This document shows positions 45,939 through 55,106 of a stretch of DNA of 64,000 bases, in pieces. The notes under the pieces are model-generated. The model was not told the origin of the DNA, did not search any database, and worked only from the letters and a program-made list of their open reading frames with translations. This stretch comes from Bin87 sp965222895 (GTDB lineage: Bacteria > Chloroflexota > Dehalococcoidia > Lucifugimonadales > UBA3495). Position numbers and translations under genes: made by a program. The stretch covers positions 310,001-374,000 of the forward strand of contig CBDCVB010000002.1 in the NCBI GenBank assembly GCA_965222895.1, given 5' to 3'. Each line of letters begins with the position of its first letter. The first letter of the stretch is position 1.

Positions 45939-45968
45939 CTGTCCCGGTCCCATCTGGCCCAGTCACAT
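45939..45968. repeat. Decayed 15-bp tandem duplication in IS630 I
   Basis: Units CTGTCCCGGTCCCAT and CTGGCCCAGTCACAT share 12 of 15 bases. On the coding strand the second carries an in-frame TGA. Confidence 0.7.
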
Positions 45969-46068
45969 GGGCAGCAGGGGCCTGGTGCGATCCAGGGCCT
46001 GAATCTGGGACTTCTCATCAACGCACATCACCAGTGCCGCTCCGGCGGGTTGAGGTAAAGCCCCACTA

Positions 46069-46100
46069 CGTCCCGTACTTTTTCAGTCCGGCACTTTTTC
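46069..46100. repeat. 16-bp tandem duplication in IS630 I
   Basis: Units CGTCCCGTACTTTTTC and AGTCCGGCACTTTTTC share 13 of 16 bases. They shift the frame after FIEKV in the transposase. Confidence 0.8.
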
Positions 46101-46664
46101 GATGAACCGGGGATCCGCCGACAACTTGAAGGTTTCGGTTACATTTCCCGTTGGGGCAACATGGGGCTGCAACCCGAAGGCACGCCAGACGCGACTGATG
46201 GTGTTGTGGCTCAAACCGGAGCGCTGGGCCATGGACCGAGTGCTCCAGTGGGTGGCATCCCGGGGCGTGGTCTCCAGGGTCAACGCCAAAACCCGCTCCA
46301 CGTCAGCGTCGGTTACCACCCGGGGTCGACCACTGCGCGGCCCGTCCAGCAGACCGTCCAGTCGTTGCGCCAGGAATCGGGAACGCCACTTCCCCACCGT
46401 CGGTTTGGACACTCCCAACTGAGCGGCTACCACGGTATTGGCCAGGCCGTCGGCACAGCTGAGGATGATTCTGGCCCGCAGGGCTAACGCTTGCGCGTTT
46501 TTGGGCCGGCGGACCCACTGTTCCAGGGTTTCCCGTTCCCCATCGTCCAGTATCAACGGCGGGATTGGTCGCCCTATCGCCATTTTGGTCCTCCTGCTGC
46601 CAGTGGTGAGCAGGATACCCCACGCCTGAATCTAATTCAACTAACTTCAGATACATGCCACTAG

Positions 46665-47899
46665 TACTCGGTCAACATTGGAAAGGCAGATGAAGGATGA
46701 AACGGGCGATGGTTGCCACGCTGGCGGTCAAACAGCGGTGCGGTAGGTGCGGCATCCATGGTTGCGGAGAAATATGCGGTACGGTTGTCGTCGGAAGATC
46801 GGGCCCAACTGGAACGGTTGATCCGTAGCGGTCAGCGCTCAGCTCGGATCATCAATCGGGCGCGCATCCTGCTCAAGACTGACGACGGATGGAGCGCCTC
46901 ACGGGTGGCCGCAGCCTTGGACACGTCGCCGCGCACGGTGTTCCGCACCAAACGCCGGTATTGGGAGGAGGGATTGGACGGCGTGCTACACGACCATCCC
47001 CAAGCCAACCGGTATCGCAAGCTGGACGACCGAGGCGAAGCCCACCTGATTGCGTTGGCGTGCAGCGACGCCCCCGAGGGCCATGAGCACTGGACCCTGC
47101 GGTTGCTGGCTAGTGCGGTTGCTGGCCAGCAAGGTGGTGGAGTTGGGATTGGTGGCGTCGCTGTCCCACGAGACGGTAAGGCTCAGGCTCAAAAAAACAC
47201 CCTCAAGCCCTGGCGAAAGCAGCAGTGGTGCATTCCCCGAGTGAAGGGGGAGTTTGTGGCGGCCATGGAGGACGTGCTGAACTTGTATGCCGAACCCGAC
47301 GACCCCCACGGCCAGTGCTGTACTTTGACGAGACTTCCACCCAGTTGCTGGCCGAGGTACGGGAGCCGTTGCCTCCTCAACCGAGACGACCGCGGCGGCA
47401 GGACTATGAGTATCGACGTGGCGGCACCCGCGACATCTTCCTGGTCTGTGAACCCTTGGCGGGCTGGCGCCACGTGGCGATCACAAAACGGCGTACCATG
47501 CCGGACTTTGCCCACCAGATGCAGTGGCTGGTTGACGTGGCCTACCCCGATGCCCCAGTGGTCCGAGTGGTGCTGGACAATCTGAATACCCACCGCATGG
47601 CCTCCCTTTACGAGACCTTTCCGGCCGCCGCGGCCCGGCGCATCGCGAAACGGCTGGAGTTTCACCACACGCCCAAACACGCCAGTTGGCTGAACATGGC
47701 GGAGATCGAATTCAGCGCGTTGAGCCGGGCCTGTCTCAAAGGCAGAAACCCCGACGCCGACGCCCTGCAACGCCAGATCACCGCCTACGAAACCCAACGC
47801 AACGCAGCGGGCGTCTCCATCAACTCGCGGTTCAGCACCCACGACGCCAGAGCCAAACTCCGCCGCTTTTACCCCTGCCTTTCCAATGTTGACCGAGTA
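46665..47899 (+). mobile_element. IS630-family element D
   Basis: Ends TACTCGGTCAACATTGGAAA and its exact complement (about 25 bp) are bordered by CTAG on both sides (46661-46664, 47900-47903), consistent with insertion at the TA of a CTAG. That CTAG is also the left target site of IS701 copy B. A 3' fragment of a sister element lies at 59334. Confidence 0.9.
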
Positions 47900-47926
47900 C
47901 TAGTATTACAACGACGGATGGTGTGA
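46758..47926 (+). pseudogene. IS630-family transposase D
   Basis: The N-terminal helix-turn-helix part (VAEKYAVRLSSEDRAQLERL) starts at ATG 46758. A 16-bp duplication at 47098 shifts the frame. A run of seven A's at 47191-47197 is the likely programmed -1 site. Because the duplication shifts +1, it makes the same net frame as programmed slippage, leaving about 30 scrambled residues. A one-base deletion near 47310 then breaks the VLYFDETSTQLL block. DDE blocks LDNLNTHRM and ASWLNMAEIE are intact. The last frame has no stop inside the element. Confidence 0.85.
47098..47129. repeat. 16-bp tandem duplication in IS630 D (15/16)
   Basis: TGCGGTTGCTGGCTAG at 47098-47113 is repeated at 47114-47129 with one C/T difference. 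It interrupts the LRLLASKVV reading. Confidence 0.95.
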
Positions 47927-47982
47927 TAGGATGACCGGGTAGTTGGTAAGGCTTGGGCAAGTGAGGCAGGGAAATTGATGCG

Positions 47983-48717
47983 GTGGCTTTCGAGCAGGTG
48001 TACGGGGCCTTCCAGGATTTTCACGCTTGCTTCGCTGCGCGGTTTGGCTGCCGGGAGACCCGGGACCACAGCCGTCATTATCTCCAGGCCCGGCTGGTGC
48101 AGTCCGGCGAGCGGCGCAATGCCGAGAATCTGTCCGAGACGGTTCCGGCGTCAGCCAGGGCGATGCAGCGGTTTCTCACCGAATCCCCCTGGGATGACGA
48201 CACAGTAATAGGACGTCTTCAGGAGTACCTGGCGCCCCGGCTGGGACATCCGGAGGGGGTGTGGGTGGTGGACGGCAGCGACTTTCCCAAGCAGGGGGTG
48301 AAGTCGGTAGGAGTGGCTCGGCAGTACTGCGGCCGGCTGGGCAAGGTGGCCAACTGCCAGGCTGGGATGTTCCTGGCCTATGTCAGCCCGCTGGGTCGGG
48401 CCCTGGTGGACAAAGGGCTTTATCTGCCGGAGAGCTGGACCTCGGACCAGGACCGGTGTGAGGCGGCAGGGGTTCCGGGGGAGAGGCAGGGCTACCGATC
48501 GAAGACGGAGTTGGCGCTGGAGCTGCTGCAGCGGGCCCTGGAGCGGGGCCATCTGAGGGCTGGCTGGGTGGCCGGGGATGATGCCTTCGGGATGTCGCCG
48601 TCCTTCCGCAGGGCAGGGACTGGCGGCCCTGGGGATGCGCTACGTACTGGACGTTCCGGCCGGCTTTACGGTGTGGCCTGAGGAGCTCGAGCGGACCAGT
48701 CCGGCCTACCAGGGCCG
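47983..48717 (+). pseudogene. IS701 transposase copy B, N-terminal fragment
   Basis: VWVVDGSDFPKQGVKSVGV and GWVAGDDAFGMSPSF carry the first two catalytic Asp residues. A small insertion after SPSFRR shifts the frame, and LAALGMRYVLDVP continues in another. The gene stops at the IS21 boundary. The C-terminal piece MPRITRPQVYRVVREML lies at 51177-51361. A GTG at 47983 or an upstream codon could start it. Confidence 0.85.
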
Positions 48718-48761
48718 GGGGGCGTGTCCCGCGCCAAGCATTCTTGCCGGTTTAGCGTCAA

Positions 48762-49544
48762 CTAGTTTTGCCGGTTCACCTCCTCGGCTTGGCCCTGTCG
48801 TTGGGCAGCGTTGGTGCGGTAGCTGGGGACGCCAAACTCCAGGATGACGGAGTGATGGACCACCCGGTCGATGGCCGCAGCGGTGGCCATGGGGTTGGCA
48901 AAGATGCGTTCCCACTCCGAGAAGACCAGGTTGGACGTGATGCCCAACGACCTCCGTTCGTAGCGTTCGGCGATCAGGGTGAAGAGGACCTCGGACTCCT
49001 CGGCGCCCTGGTGCAGGTAGCCCAGGTCATCAAGGAGGAGGAAGTCGAAGTTGTCCAGCTTGCGCAGTCGCCGGGGCAGATCCAGGTCGCGTTTGGCGGC
49101 GAGGAGTTCCTGCACCAGGCGGTAGGCCGGTGCGAAAAGGACGGAGTGGCCAGCTTCCACTAGCCGGTGCCCCAGGGCGCACCGGGCGTGTGTCTTGCCG
49201 GTGCCGGGCAGCCCGAAGGCCAGCACGTTGACGCCGCGCTCGACGAAGCTGCCCTGGGCCAGTTGGTCCAGCTGCTGGCGTAGCGCCAGGGGGACCCGAT
49301 GGTGCTCGAAGGTTTCCCAGGTCTTGCCTGAGGGCAGCCTGGATTCCCGGCGCAGCCGGTTGGTGCGCCGCTGTTTCCGATCTTCGGCTTCCTGTTCCAG
49401 TACTTCCAGGAAAGTTGCCAGGGCATCGCCGTGTCCAGCGGCGGTGAAACGGGCCACCGTCTCCGCAGCTACCGTGGGCAGCTTGAATTGGCCGCACAGC
49501 TGGCCGATGCGTTCCTGCATCACGCTGGTGTCCGTCATGCGCAC
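48762..49544 (-). CDS. istB: IS21 transposition helper ATPase IstB
   Basis: 260 residues. Walker A GLPGTGKT at 111-118, Walker B LLLDDLG, and GITSNLVFSEW plus DRVVHHS are the conserved IstB blocks of the DnaC-like AAA+ ATPases. It overlaps istA by 10 nt, as usual. The gene is intact, though its partner istA is not, so the element cannot move on its own unless another IstA is supplied. Confidence 0.95.
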   Translation of the reverse strand: MRMTDTSVMQERIGQLCGQFKLPTVAAETVARFTAAGHGDALATFLEVLEQEAEDRKQRRTNRLRRESRLPSGKTWETFEHHRVPLALRQQLDQLAQGSFVERGVNVLAFGLPGTGKTHARCALGHRLVEAGHSVLFAPAYRLVQELLAAKRDLDLPRRLRKLDNFDFLLLDDLGYLHQGAEESEVLFTLIAERYERRSLGITSNLVFSEWERIFANPMATAAAIDRVVHHSVILEFGVPSYRTNAAQRQGQAEEVNRQN

Positions 49545-51067
49545 ACCCCCGCCGCGGCCAGGCTGACCGTGAGCAGGCGGTCGTAGACTTTCAGATCCGG
49601 CTTCCCGGACCAGACCAGCACCGGGGCTTCCGGTGGTTTGGGCTCGGCCAGGTCCCGCACCTCGGCGTAGTCGAAGGACTCACCCGCCTCCAGCAGCAAC
49701 GCCAGGGCGCTGTCCACCGTGGCTGCCATGGTGGTCGCCGCCAGGTGCAGAATACGCACGTACTCCACGTCGGCCCGTTCACCGCGCCATCCACGCAGCG
49801 CGTCGTAGGCGAGGCGGAAGTGCCTGGTGGGAAACAGCTGCTCGCGGAAGCGGTAGCGGGCGAAGGCTCCGGGCTTGCGCACCAGCGAGCCGATGACGTG
49901 GCGGTAATTGACGTGGGCTTCCCGCTCACCACTCACGCGCTCCATGCGTTCCACCAGGTGGCCCTTGTAGTACACTGCCACCCAGTCGGCGTACAGACGG
50001 ATCTGCACCTCCTTGCCGATGAGACGGGAGGGGACGCTGTAGGTCCGCTTGGCTGCCTGGATGGTGCTCCACTTGCGCACCCTGGACTGGTAGTTGACGT
50101 ATTCCGGCACCGGAGCTGGCGGCAGGGGTCTTAGGCAAGCCATTTCCTGCTCCAGCTTCCCCTGTACCAGGCGATTGTGTCTCTCCACCATCTGCCGGAC
50201 GAAGCCGGCGTAGTCGTCGGCGGTGTCGAAATCGCGGCTGCCCCGCAGGATGAGGGCCTGGTCGATGGCGTCCTTGAGCCGATAGTGAGCTTGCTCGGCG
50301 ACGCCGTTTTCATGGCTCTGGCCGCGATTGATGCGAGTGGACCGGAGGCCGTAGTGGTCCAGCAGCGCGGCGTAGTTGTCGTTCAGCGCCCGGCCGCGGC
50401 TGCGTTTCACCTCGTGGGTGGCGGCTGACGTATTGTCGCTGCGCAGTATCTGGGGGACGCCGCCCAAGGCCCAGAGGGCATGCTGCAGTCCCTGCTGCAA
50501 GGCCCAGGAAGGTCTCGCCGGCGGCGATCTCCGCGTAACGCCACCCCGAGTGGCTGAGAATCAGCTGGAACAGCAGATGCCGGTAGGGCTGTCCGGCGAT
50601 GGTCACCTTGAGTTCCCCGCAGTGGGTGAAGTCAAACTGGGCCTCGCGACCCGGCGGATGCACCTGGCGGATGCTCCTGAGGGAAGTACACCTCCCGCTC
50701 CGGCCCGTGCAGCGCCCTCCTCCTGAGCCTGTCGAAGGGCTTGTAATCGTCGTTGCAGCGTGCGCAGCTGGGACGCGCTGAACCGCCCGGGGTGCTGCTC
50801 CTCCAGCCAGTCGATAATTGTCGTCGCCTTCAGCTTGCCAGCCGGATCGCTCCGCAGCAGCGGCTCAATCTCATCCTCCCACACCCCGTCGAAGGGGTCG
50901 GGCCGAGTGCGCCATCGATGCTCTGGTTTCGTCGCCGACGGCAACGGACCACTCTGCCACTTGCGCGCCGAACGCACGCTCATCCCAGCCTTGGCGGCCG
51001 CCGTTTCCTGTGTCTTGCCTTCCGTACGTTTCTGCCTCAATAGCCTGACTTGTTGGTCTGTAATCAA
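49535..51067 (-). pseudogene. istA: IS21 transposase IstA, two frameshifts
   Basis: The N-terminal helix-turn-helix frame starts at ATG 51067 (ETAAAKAGMSVRSARKW). A 13-bp duplication at 50648-50673 shifts it out of frame before PPGREAQFDFTHCG. One added G near 50510 shifts again before LQQGLQHALWALGG. The final frame has the integrase core LRSDNTSAA, GQSHENGVAEQAHYRLKD and the C-terminal domain. Repairing both gives one IstA of about 510 residues. Confidence 0.9.
50648..50673. repeat. 13-bp tandem duplication in istA (11/13)
   Basis: GACCCGGCGGATG and CACCTGGCGGATG are adjacent at 50648-50660 and 50661-50673. They shift the istA frame by +1. Confidence 0.8.
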
Positions 51068-51380
51068 CGGTACCTCCGTACCGAATGATTACCCATCACG
51101 ACCGGCAAATATAGTCGTCGTAACAGGCAGGACTAATTGTCGTTAATCACCTGCAACAGGCTTGGGGGGAAAATGATGCCCCGGATCACCCGGCCGCAGG
51201 TCTACCGGGTGGTGCGTGAGATGCTGCCACGGGAACGGTTCGGTCCGGCTGAGCTGCTGCGGTGGCTCGAGGATACGCAAGAGTGCAACGAGCGGGCCAG
51301 GCGCTCCCATGCCAAGCGCCGCGCCGCCTGCGGTCGCGACGCCTCCGGCAGCCCTCCTTGAACCGTCGTTGTAATACTAG

Positions 51381-52586
51381 TACCGGTTCCAGATAGATTT
51401 GTAAGAATATGATAAGGCAGTCATACTTGGGTATGATCTTTCGGTGAGGAAGTGCCCAGCCATGGCTGCCATCAAGTATAAAATCAAACTGACCGGGTCC
51501 GAACGGACCTGCCTCAATGAGGTTTCCCACCGGGGCAAGGCGCCGGTCCGCACCGTCAAGCGGGCGCTCGCGCTGCTCAAAGCGGACGAAGGACTTCGAG
51601 ACCGTGAGATAGCCGATGTGCTATTGGTCAACGCCGCTACTGTTGCCAGAGCGCGGAAGCGGTACGTGGAGGAAGGACTTGAGGCCGCCATTAACGACAG
51701 ACCGCGGCCGGGCCGGGAGCGCAAGCTGGACGGCAAGCAGGAAGCCCACCTGATCGCCTTCGCGTGCAGCGCAGCGCCCCAAGGACACACGCACTGGACG
51801 CTCCAGTTGCTGGCCGGCAAGGTGGTGGAGTTGGAGTTTGCTGAGAGCATCTCCCTGGAGACGGTGCGCCAGATACTCAAAAAAATGAACGCAAGCCCTG
51901 GAAGAAGAAAGAGTGGTGTATCCCCAAGGTGAGCGGGGAGTTCGTGGCGCGGATGGAGGACCTGCTGGACTTGTACCACGCAGAGTACAACCCGGAGCGT
52001 CCGGTAGTGTGTTTCGACGAGACCGCCAGGCAATTGACCGGGGAGGTGAGGCCGCCCATCAAGGCCAAGCCCGGACGGGTGGAACGCTATGACACTGAGT
52101 ACCAGCGAAACGGGACCCGGAACTTGTTCCTGTTCTGCGAGCCGAAGGGCGGCTGGAGACATGTCGAAGTGACTGGGCGCCGCACTGCCGTGGACTTCGC
52201 GCATCAGATGAAGTGGCTGGTGGACAGCGCATACCCTGACGCAGCGGTGATCAGGCTGGTCCTGGACAATCTCAATACCCACAAGTTGGGCTCGCTCTAC
52301 GAAGCGTTTGAGCCATCCGAAGCCCGGCGCATCGCCCCACGGCTGGAGTTTCATTACACTCCCACGCATGGCAGCTGGCTGAACATGGCTGAGATCGAGT
52401 TGAGCGTATTCAGCAGACCGTGTCTGGACCGCCGTATCGGCGATGCAGCGTTGCTGAGACGGGAGGTCGCGGCGCTCGAACGTGAGCGCAACGAGGCCGC
52501 CGCCATCATAGACTGGCGGTTCTCCACCCAAGACGCTCGCAGTAAGCTCAAACATGTATATCCAATAGAATTAAATTGAAACGGTA
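51381..52586 (+). mobile_element. IS630-family element E
   Basis: The ends TACCGGTTCC and the complement of GAAACGGTA are partly matched and bordered by CTAG on both sides (51377-51380, 52587-52590). The left CTAG is the right target site of IS701 copy B, so element E sits on the opposite side of B from element D. Confidence 0.85.
51462..52579 (+). CDS. IS630-family transposase E, with likely programmed -1 frameshift
   Basis: ORF A (51462-51932) holds the helix-turn-helix part (LKADEGLRDREIADVLLVN). At the A7 run 51879-51885 a -1 shift leads into KPWKKKEWCIPKVSGEF and on to the DDE blocks VVCFDETARQL, VLDNLNTHKL and SWLNMAEIELS, ending at TGA 52577-52579. A7 sites with this function are known in the family. 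No other lesion is seen, so this copy may be active. Confidence 0.8.
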
Positions 52587-52602
52587 CTAGTGCTCCGTAG
52601 CG

Positions 52603-53172
52603 ATGGAACAGACGACCCCTACGCGGGAACAGACCTACGCAATACCCTCAACGAGCTGGCCACCGGGACTGCGATGGGGACGCCACCGCACAGGCCGGCG
52701 GCACCTATTCCTACATCGTCATTGCCCGCAGCGCGGACAACGTCAGTCTCTCTCGCCCGAAACTGCAGTCATCGAGGCCCCGGCGCCAGCGTCCGGGCTC
52801 ATGGCCACCACCAAAGACGGCGCGATTGACCTCGACTGGACCGCCCCCGACGCCGGAACCGCGGCCACCTACCGGGTGGCCCGCCAGCAACGGGACGGCG
52901 AATGGACCACCCTTACCGACACGGCCCAAACCACCCATTCCGACGACGCGGCGCAGACCAACGTCCAAAACCGCTACTGGGTCCAGCACCGCAACCAACA
53001 CAGCGGCTCCACGTGGACCGAGTCCGATCCCGTGACCCTGATCGCGCCCCTCGGCCAACCTGTCGGCAACCGTCGACGCCAACGATAATATCCTGTCTTG
53101 GACGGCCCCCGACAGCCCCTTCATCGACGGCTACCGGGTCCAACACCCCATCGGCGACGCCGACTGGAACAG
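52603..53172 (+). pseudogene. Fibronectin type III multidomain protein, fragment with frameshifts
   Basis: Three successive FN3-like pieces: GGTYSYIVIARSADNVSLS, then GAIDLDWTAPDAGTAATYRV with NRYWVQHRN, then ILSWTAPDSPFIDGYRVQHP. They lie in different frames, separated by small indels near 52752 and 53050, and the last is cut at 53173 by the CTAG of the IS1182 element. It is the remains of a large, probably surface or secreted, repeat protein. Neither its start nor its end is present in the window. Confidence 0.75.
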
Positions 53173-53551
53173 CCTAGAAAGCTGGCCGGAAACTGGAGCG
53201 GTTCCGCCGAGCGGTTATACTCCGGGCAATCGAAGCTAGCGGAGCAGGGCAATGCTGGGAAAGCGTTCGGACCAGAAGGGCCTATGGGAAGCGGACCGGT
53301 TGTATCTGGACTACGTGGGCAAGGGCACCTTCTACGGTTTGCTGGCCGCACTGCGGGACCAGCTGTTCAGCGATGACGATTTCGCCGAGATCTATGGTCC
53401 GGACAATGGCCGGAACAGCGTGCCGCCCAGCCTGCTGGCCACGGCGCTGCTGCTGCAGACCTACGACAAGGTGAGCGATGCTGAGGCCAAGGCGAGGGCT
53501 GACTTCGACATCCGTTGGAAGGTGGCGTTGGGGATTGAGATTGAAGAGCGG

Positions 53552-53583
53552 CCCTTTGCCAAGAGTACCCTTTGCCAAGAGTA
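53552..53583. repeat. Exact 16-bp tandem duplication in IS1182
   Basis: CCCTTTGCCAAGAGTA at 53552-53567 and again at 53568-53583, 16/16 identical. It is the only visible lesion in the transposase gene. Confidence 0.98.
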
Positions 53584-54073
53584 CGCTGCAGCTGTTCCGG
53601 GCGCAGTTGATACTGCACGACAAGGTGCGGGAGGTATTCGAGAGCAGCCGGCGCCGGGCGCGGCAGTCGGGCTACCTGAAAAAGCGTGGGATGCGGGTGG
53701 CGCTGGACACGACCTGCATCCTGGGACGGGGCGCGGTGCAGGACACCTACAATCTGCTGGCGGACGGGATCGTCAAACTGTTGCGGGCTCTGGCGGCCGT
53801 GGCGAACACCACCGTCGGGGAATGGGCCGAAGGCCAGGGCTACGAGCGGTACTTCGGGTCCAGCATCAAGGGCGCGGCGACGATTGACTGGTCGGACCGC
53901 CAAGCGCGGGCGGGATTGCTGGCTGAGCTAGTGGCCGATGCGGACCGGCTGCTGGAATTGGCGCGACAGGCGTGGGTGGAATTGCCGGAGGACAGCGCCC
54001 AGCGGCAGAGCATAGTGGATGGGGCGGAGTTGCTGGGACAGTTGCTGCTCCAGGACGTCGAGCGCCAGAGCGG

Positions 54074-54124
54074 CGATGGCGATGGCGATGTTGATGTTGA
54101 TGCTGATGCTGATGCTGATGATGA
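54074..54124. repeat. GATGNN hexamer microsatellite
   Basis: About eight consecutive GATGNN units (GATGGC, GATGTT, GATGCT, GATGAT). In the IS1182 frame they encode alternating Asp-Gly, Asp-Val and Asp-Ala. Confidence 0.9.
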
Positions 54125-55106
54125 CGGGGTGAGCATCAGGGATGGGGTGAGCAAGGACCGGATGCCGTCGGTGCATGACCCGGAGCTGCGCCACGGGCAC
54201 AAGAGCAGCCGGCGGCGCTTTGACGGGCACAAGGCGGCCATCGTGGTGGACACGGACTCCCAGCTGATCACGGCCGTGGACGTGTTGCCCGGCAACGCTC
54301 CCGACAATCTGGGGGCGTTGGAACTGGTGGAGCAGAGCGAAGCGAGTACCGGCTCGGTGGTGGAGGAAGCCATGGGCGACGCCGCCGATGGGGACGGCGG
54401 GACCCGCCAGACCTTCGTCGATGCGGGACGCCGGTTAGTGGCCAAAGCGCCGGGCCGGCCCGCCCGGAAACACTTTCCCAAAAATGACTTTCACCTTGAC
54501 CTGGCGGCGGGCAGTTGCACCTGTCCGGCGGGACAGGTTACCCGCACCATCGTACCGGCGGGAAAACGGACTGACCGCACCGGTCGCACCTACCGCTTGC
54601 AGGCTTTCCGGTTCGACAGGGCGGTATGTGGGGCATGTCCACTGCGGCCCCAGTGCATCGCGGCCCAAGGCAGGAAGGGACGGCGGGTGCAAATCCATCC
54701 CCAGGAAGGCATGTTGCAACAGGCCCGGGCCTTGCAGCAAAGCGCCGACTACGACGAGTATCGAGTGCGACGGGTGGTAGTGGAGCACAGATTGGCCCGG
54801 CTGGTCCAGTTGGGCATCCGGCAGGCCCGCTACTTCGGTAAGGTCAAGACGAAATTCCAGCTGTACCTGGCGGCCACGGTGGCCAACCTGACCCTGGCGT
54901 TGGGCAAAATCGGGCGGTCGGGCAGTACCGGTGGCGGCGCAGCAGGCCACCGTGTCGTCCGCAATGTTGTCCACGCTGTCGTCGCCAATGCTGCGGCCAA
55001 TTTCAGCGCCGTCCGGCTCGGACAACTATGGTCTGTGATTTTGCTCACGTCGGCTTTACTGCCGAAACCCCTCTACCCAACCACGGCTTTCCGGCCCGCT
55101 TTCTAG

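Larger units (their letters stand above)
45431..46583 (-). pseudogene. IS630-family transposase, several insertions
   Basis: The N-terminal frame (from ATG 46583) has the helix-turn-helix part ARIILSCADGLANTVVAAQL and SKPTVGKWRSRF. MCVDEKSQIQALDR, VHLIVDNYATHQTALIRNW and SASWLNLVERWFAMLTDKQL are the DDE blocks, spread over other frames. Three insertions of 16, 15 and 16 bp, each a decayed copy of its neighbour, and at least one base deletion separate the blocks. One insertion introduces an in-frame TGA. It is the most eroded IS630 copy here. Confidence 0.85.
45432..46663 (-). mobile_element. IS630-family element I (degenerate)
   Basis: The ends GTGTCCTGTATCCAAAG and the complement of CTTCAGATACATGCCAC match at most positions and are bordered by TA on both sides, as expected for IS630-type insertion. 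The right-hand TA (46662-46663) is shared with the CTAG that flanks the next element. It holds one broken transposase gene. Confidence 0.8.
48725..51125 (-). mobile_element. IS21-family element
   Basis: The outer ends begin TGT, with TTGCCGGT about 20 bp inside at both ends, as in IS21-type multiple terminal repeats; the left end has a second TTGCCGGTT copy. It carries istA and istB in the usual order. Boundaries are estimated; no target duplication was identified. Confidence 0.8.
47904..51376 (+). mobile_element. IS701-family copy B, interrupted by IS21
   Basis: Terminal repeats TATTACAACGACGG (47904-47917) and its exact complement (51363-51376) are flanked by CTAG on both sides, the known kind of 4-bp target for this family. 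The interior is split: transposase N-terminal part 47904-48724, an IS21 at 48725-51125, and the C-terminal part from about 51151. About 150 codons between the parts are missing. Confidence 0.85.
53177..55102 (+). mobile_element. IS1182-family element
   Basis: Terminal repeats AAAGCTGGCCGGAAA (53177-53191) and the complement of TTTCCGGCCCGCTTT (55088-55102) differ at one base. CTAG flanks both ends (53173-53176, 55103-55106). The right CTAG is shared with IS701 copy A. Confidence 0.85.
53252..55106 (+). pseudogene. IS1182-family transposase, broken by an exact 16-bp duplication
   Basis: Starts MLGKRSDQKGLWEADRLYLD; the frame is lost after EERPFAKSTL, where CCCTTTGCCAAGAGTA is present twice (53552-53583). 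Removing one unit joins it to LQLFRAQLILHDKVREVF and the rest (ALDTTCILGRGAVQDTY, RRRFDGHKAAIVVDTDSQLI, ACPLRPQC, FGKVKTKFQLYLAATVANL), giving about 610 residues. The gene thus seems otherwise intact. A D-x acidic repeat lies mid-protein. Confidence 0.9.

Noticed and set aside
46758..47926. Composite transposon formed by IS630 D and G flanking the region
   Set aside because: G is truncated at its 5' end and both transposases are damaged, so the pair cannot act as functional ends.
50718..50740. CCTTCGACAGGCTCAGGA within istA as a dispersed repeat insertion
   Set aside because: The sequence fits the IstA reading frame (RQAQEEG region) without adding residues, so it is probably coincidental.
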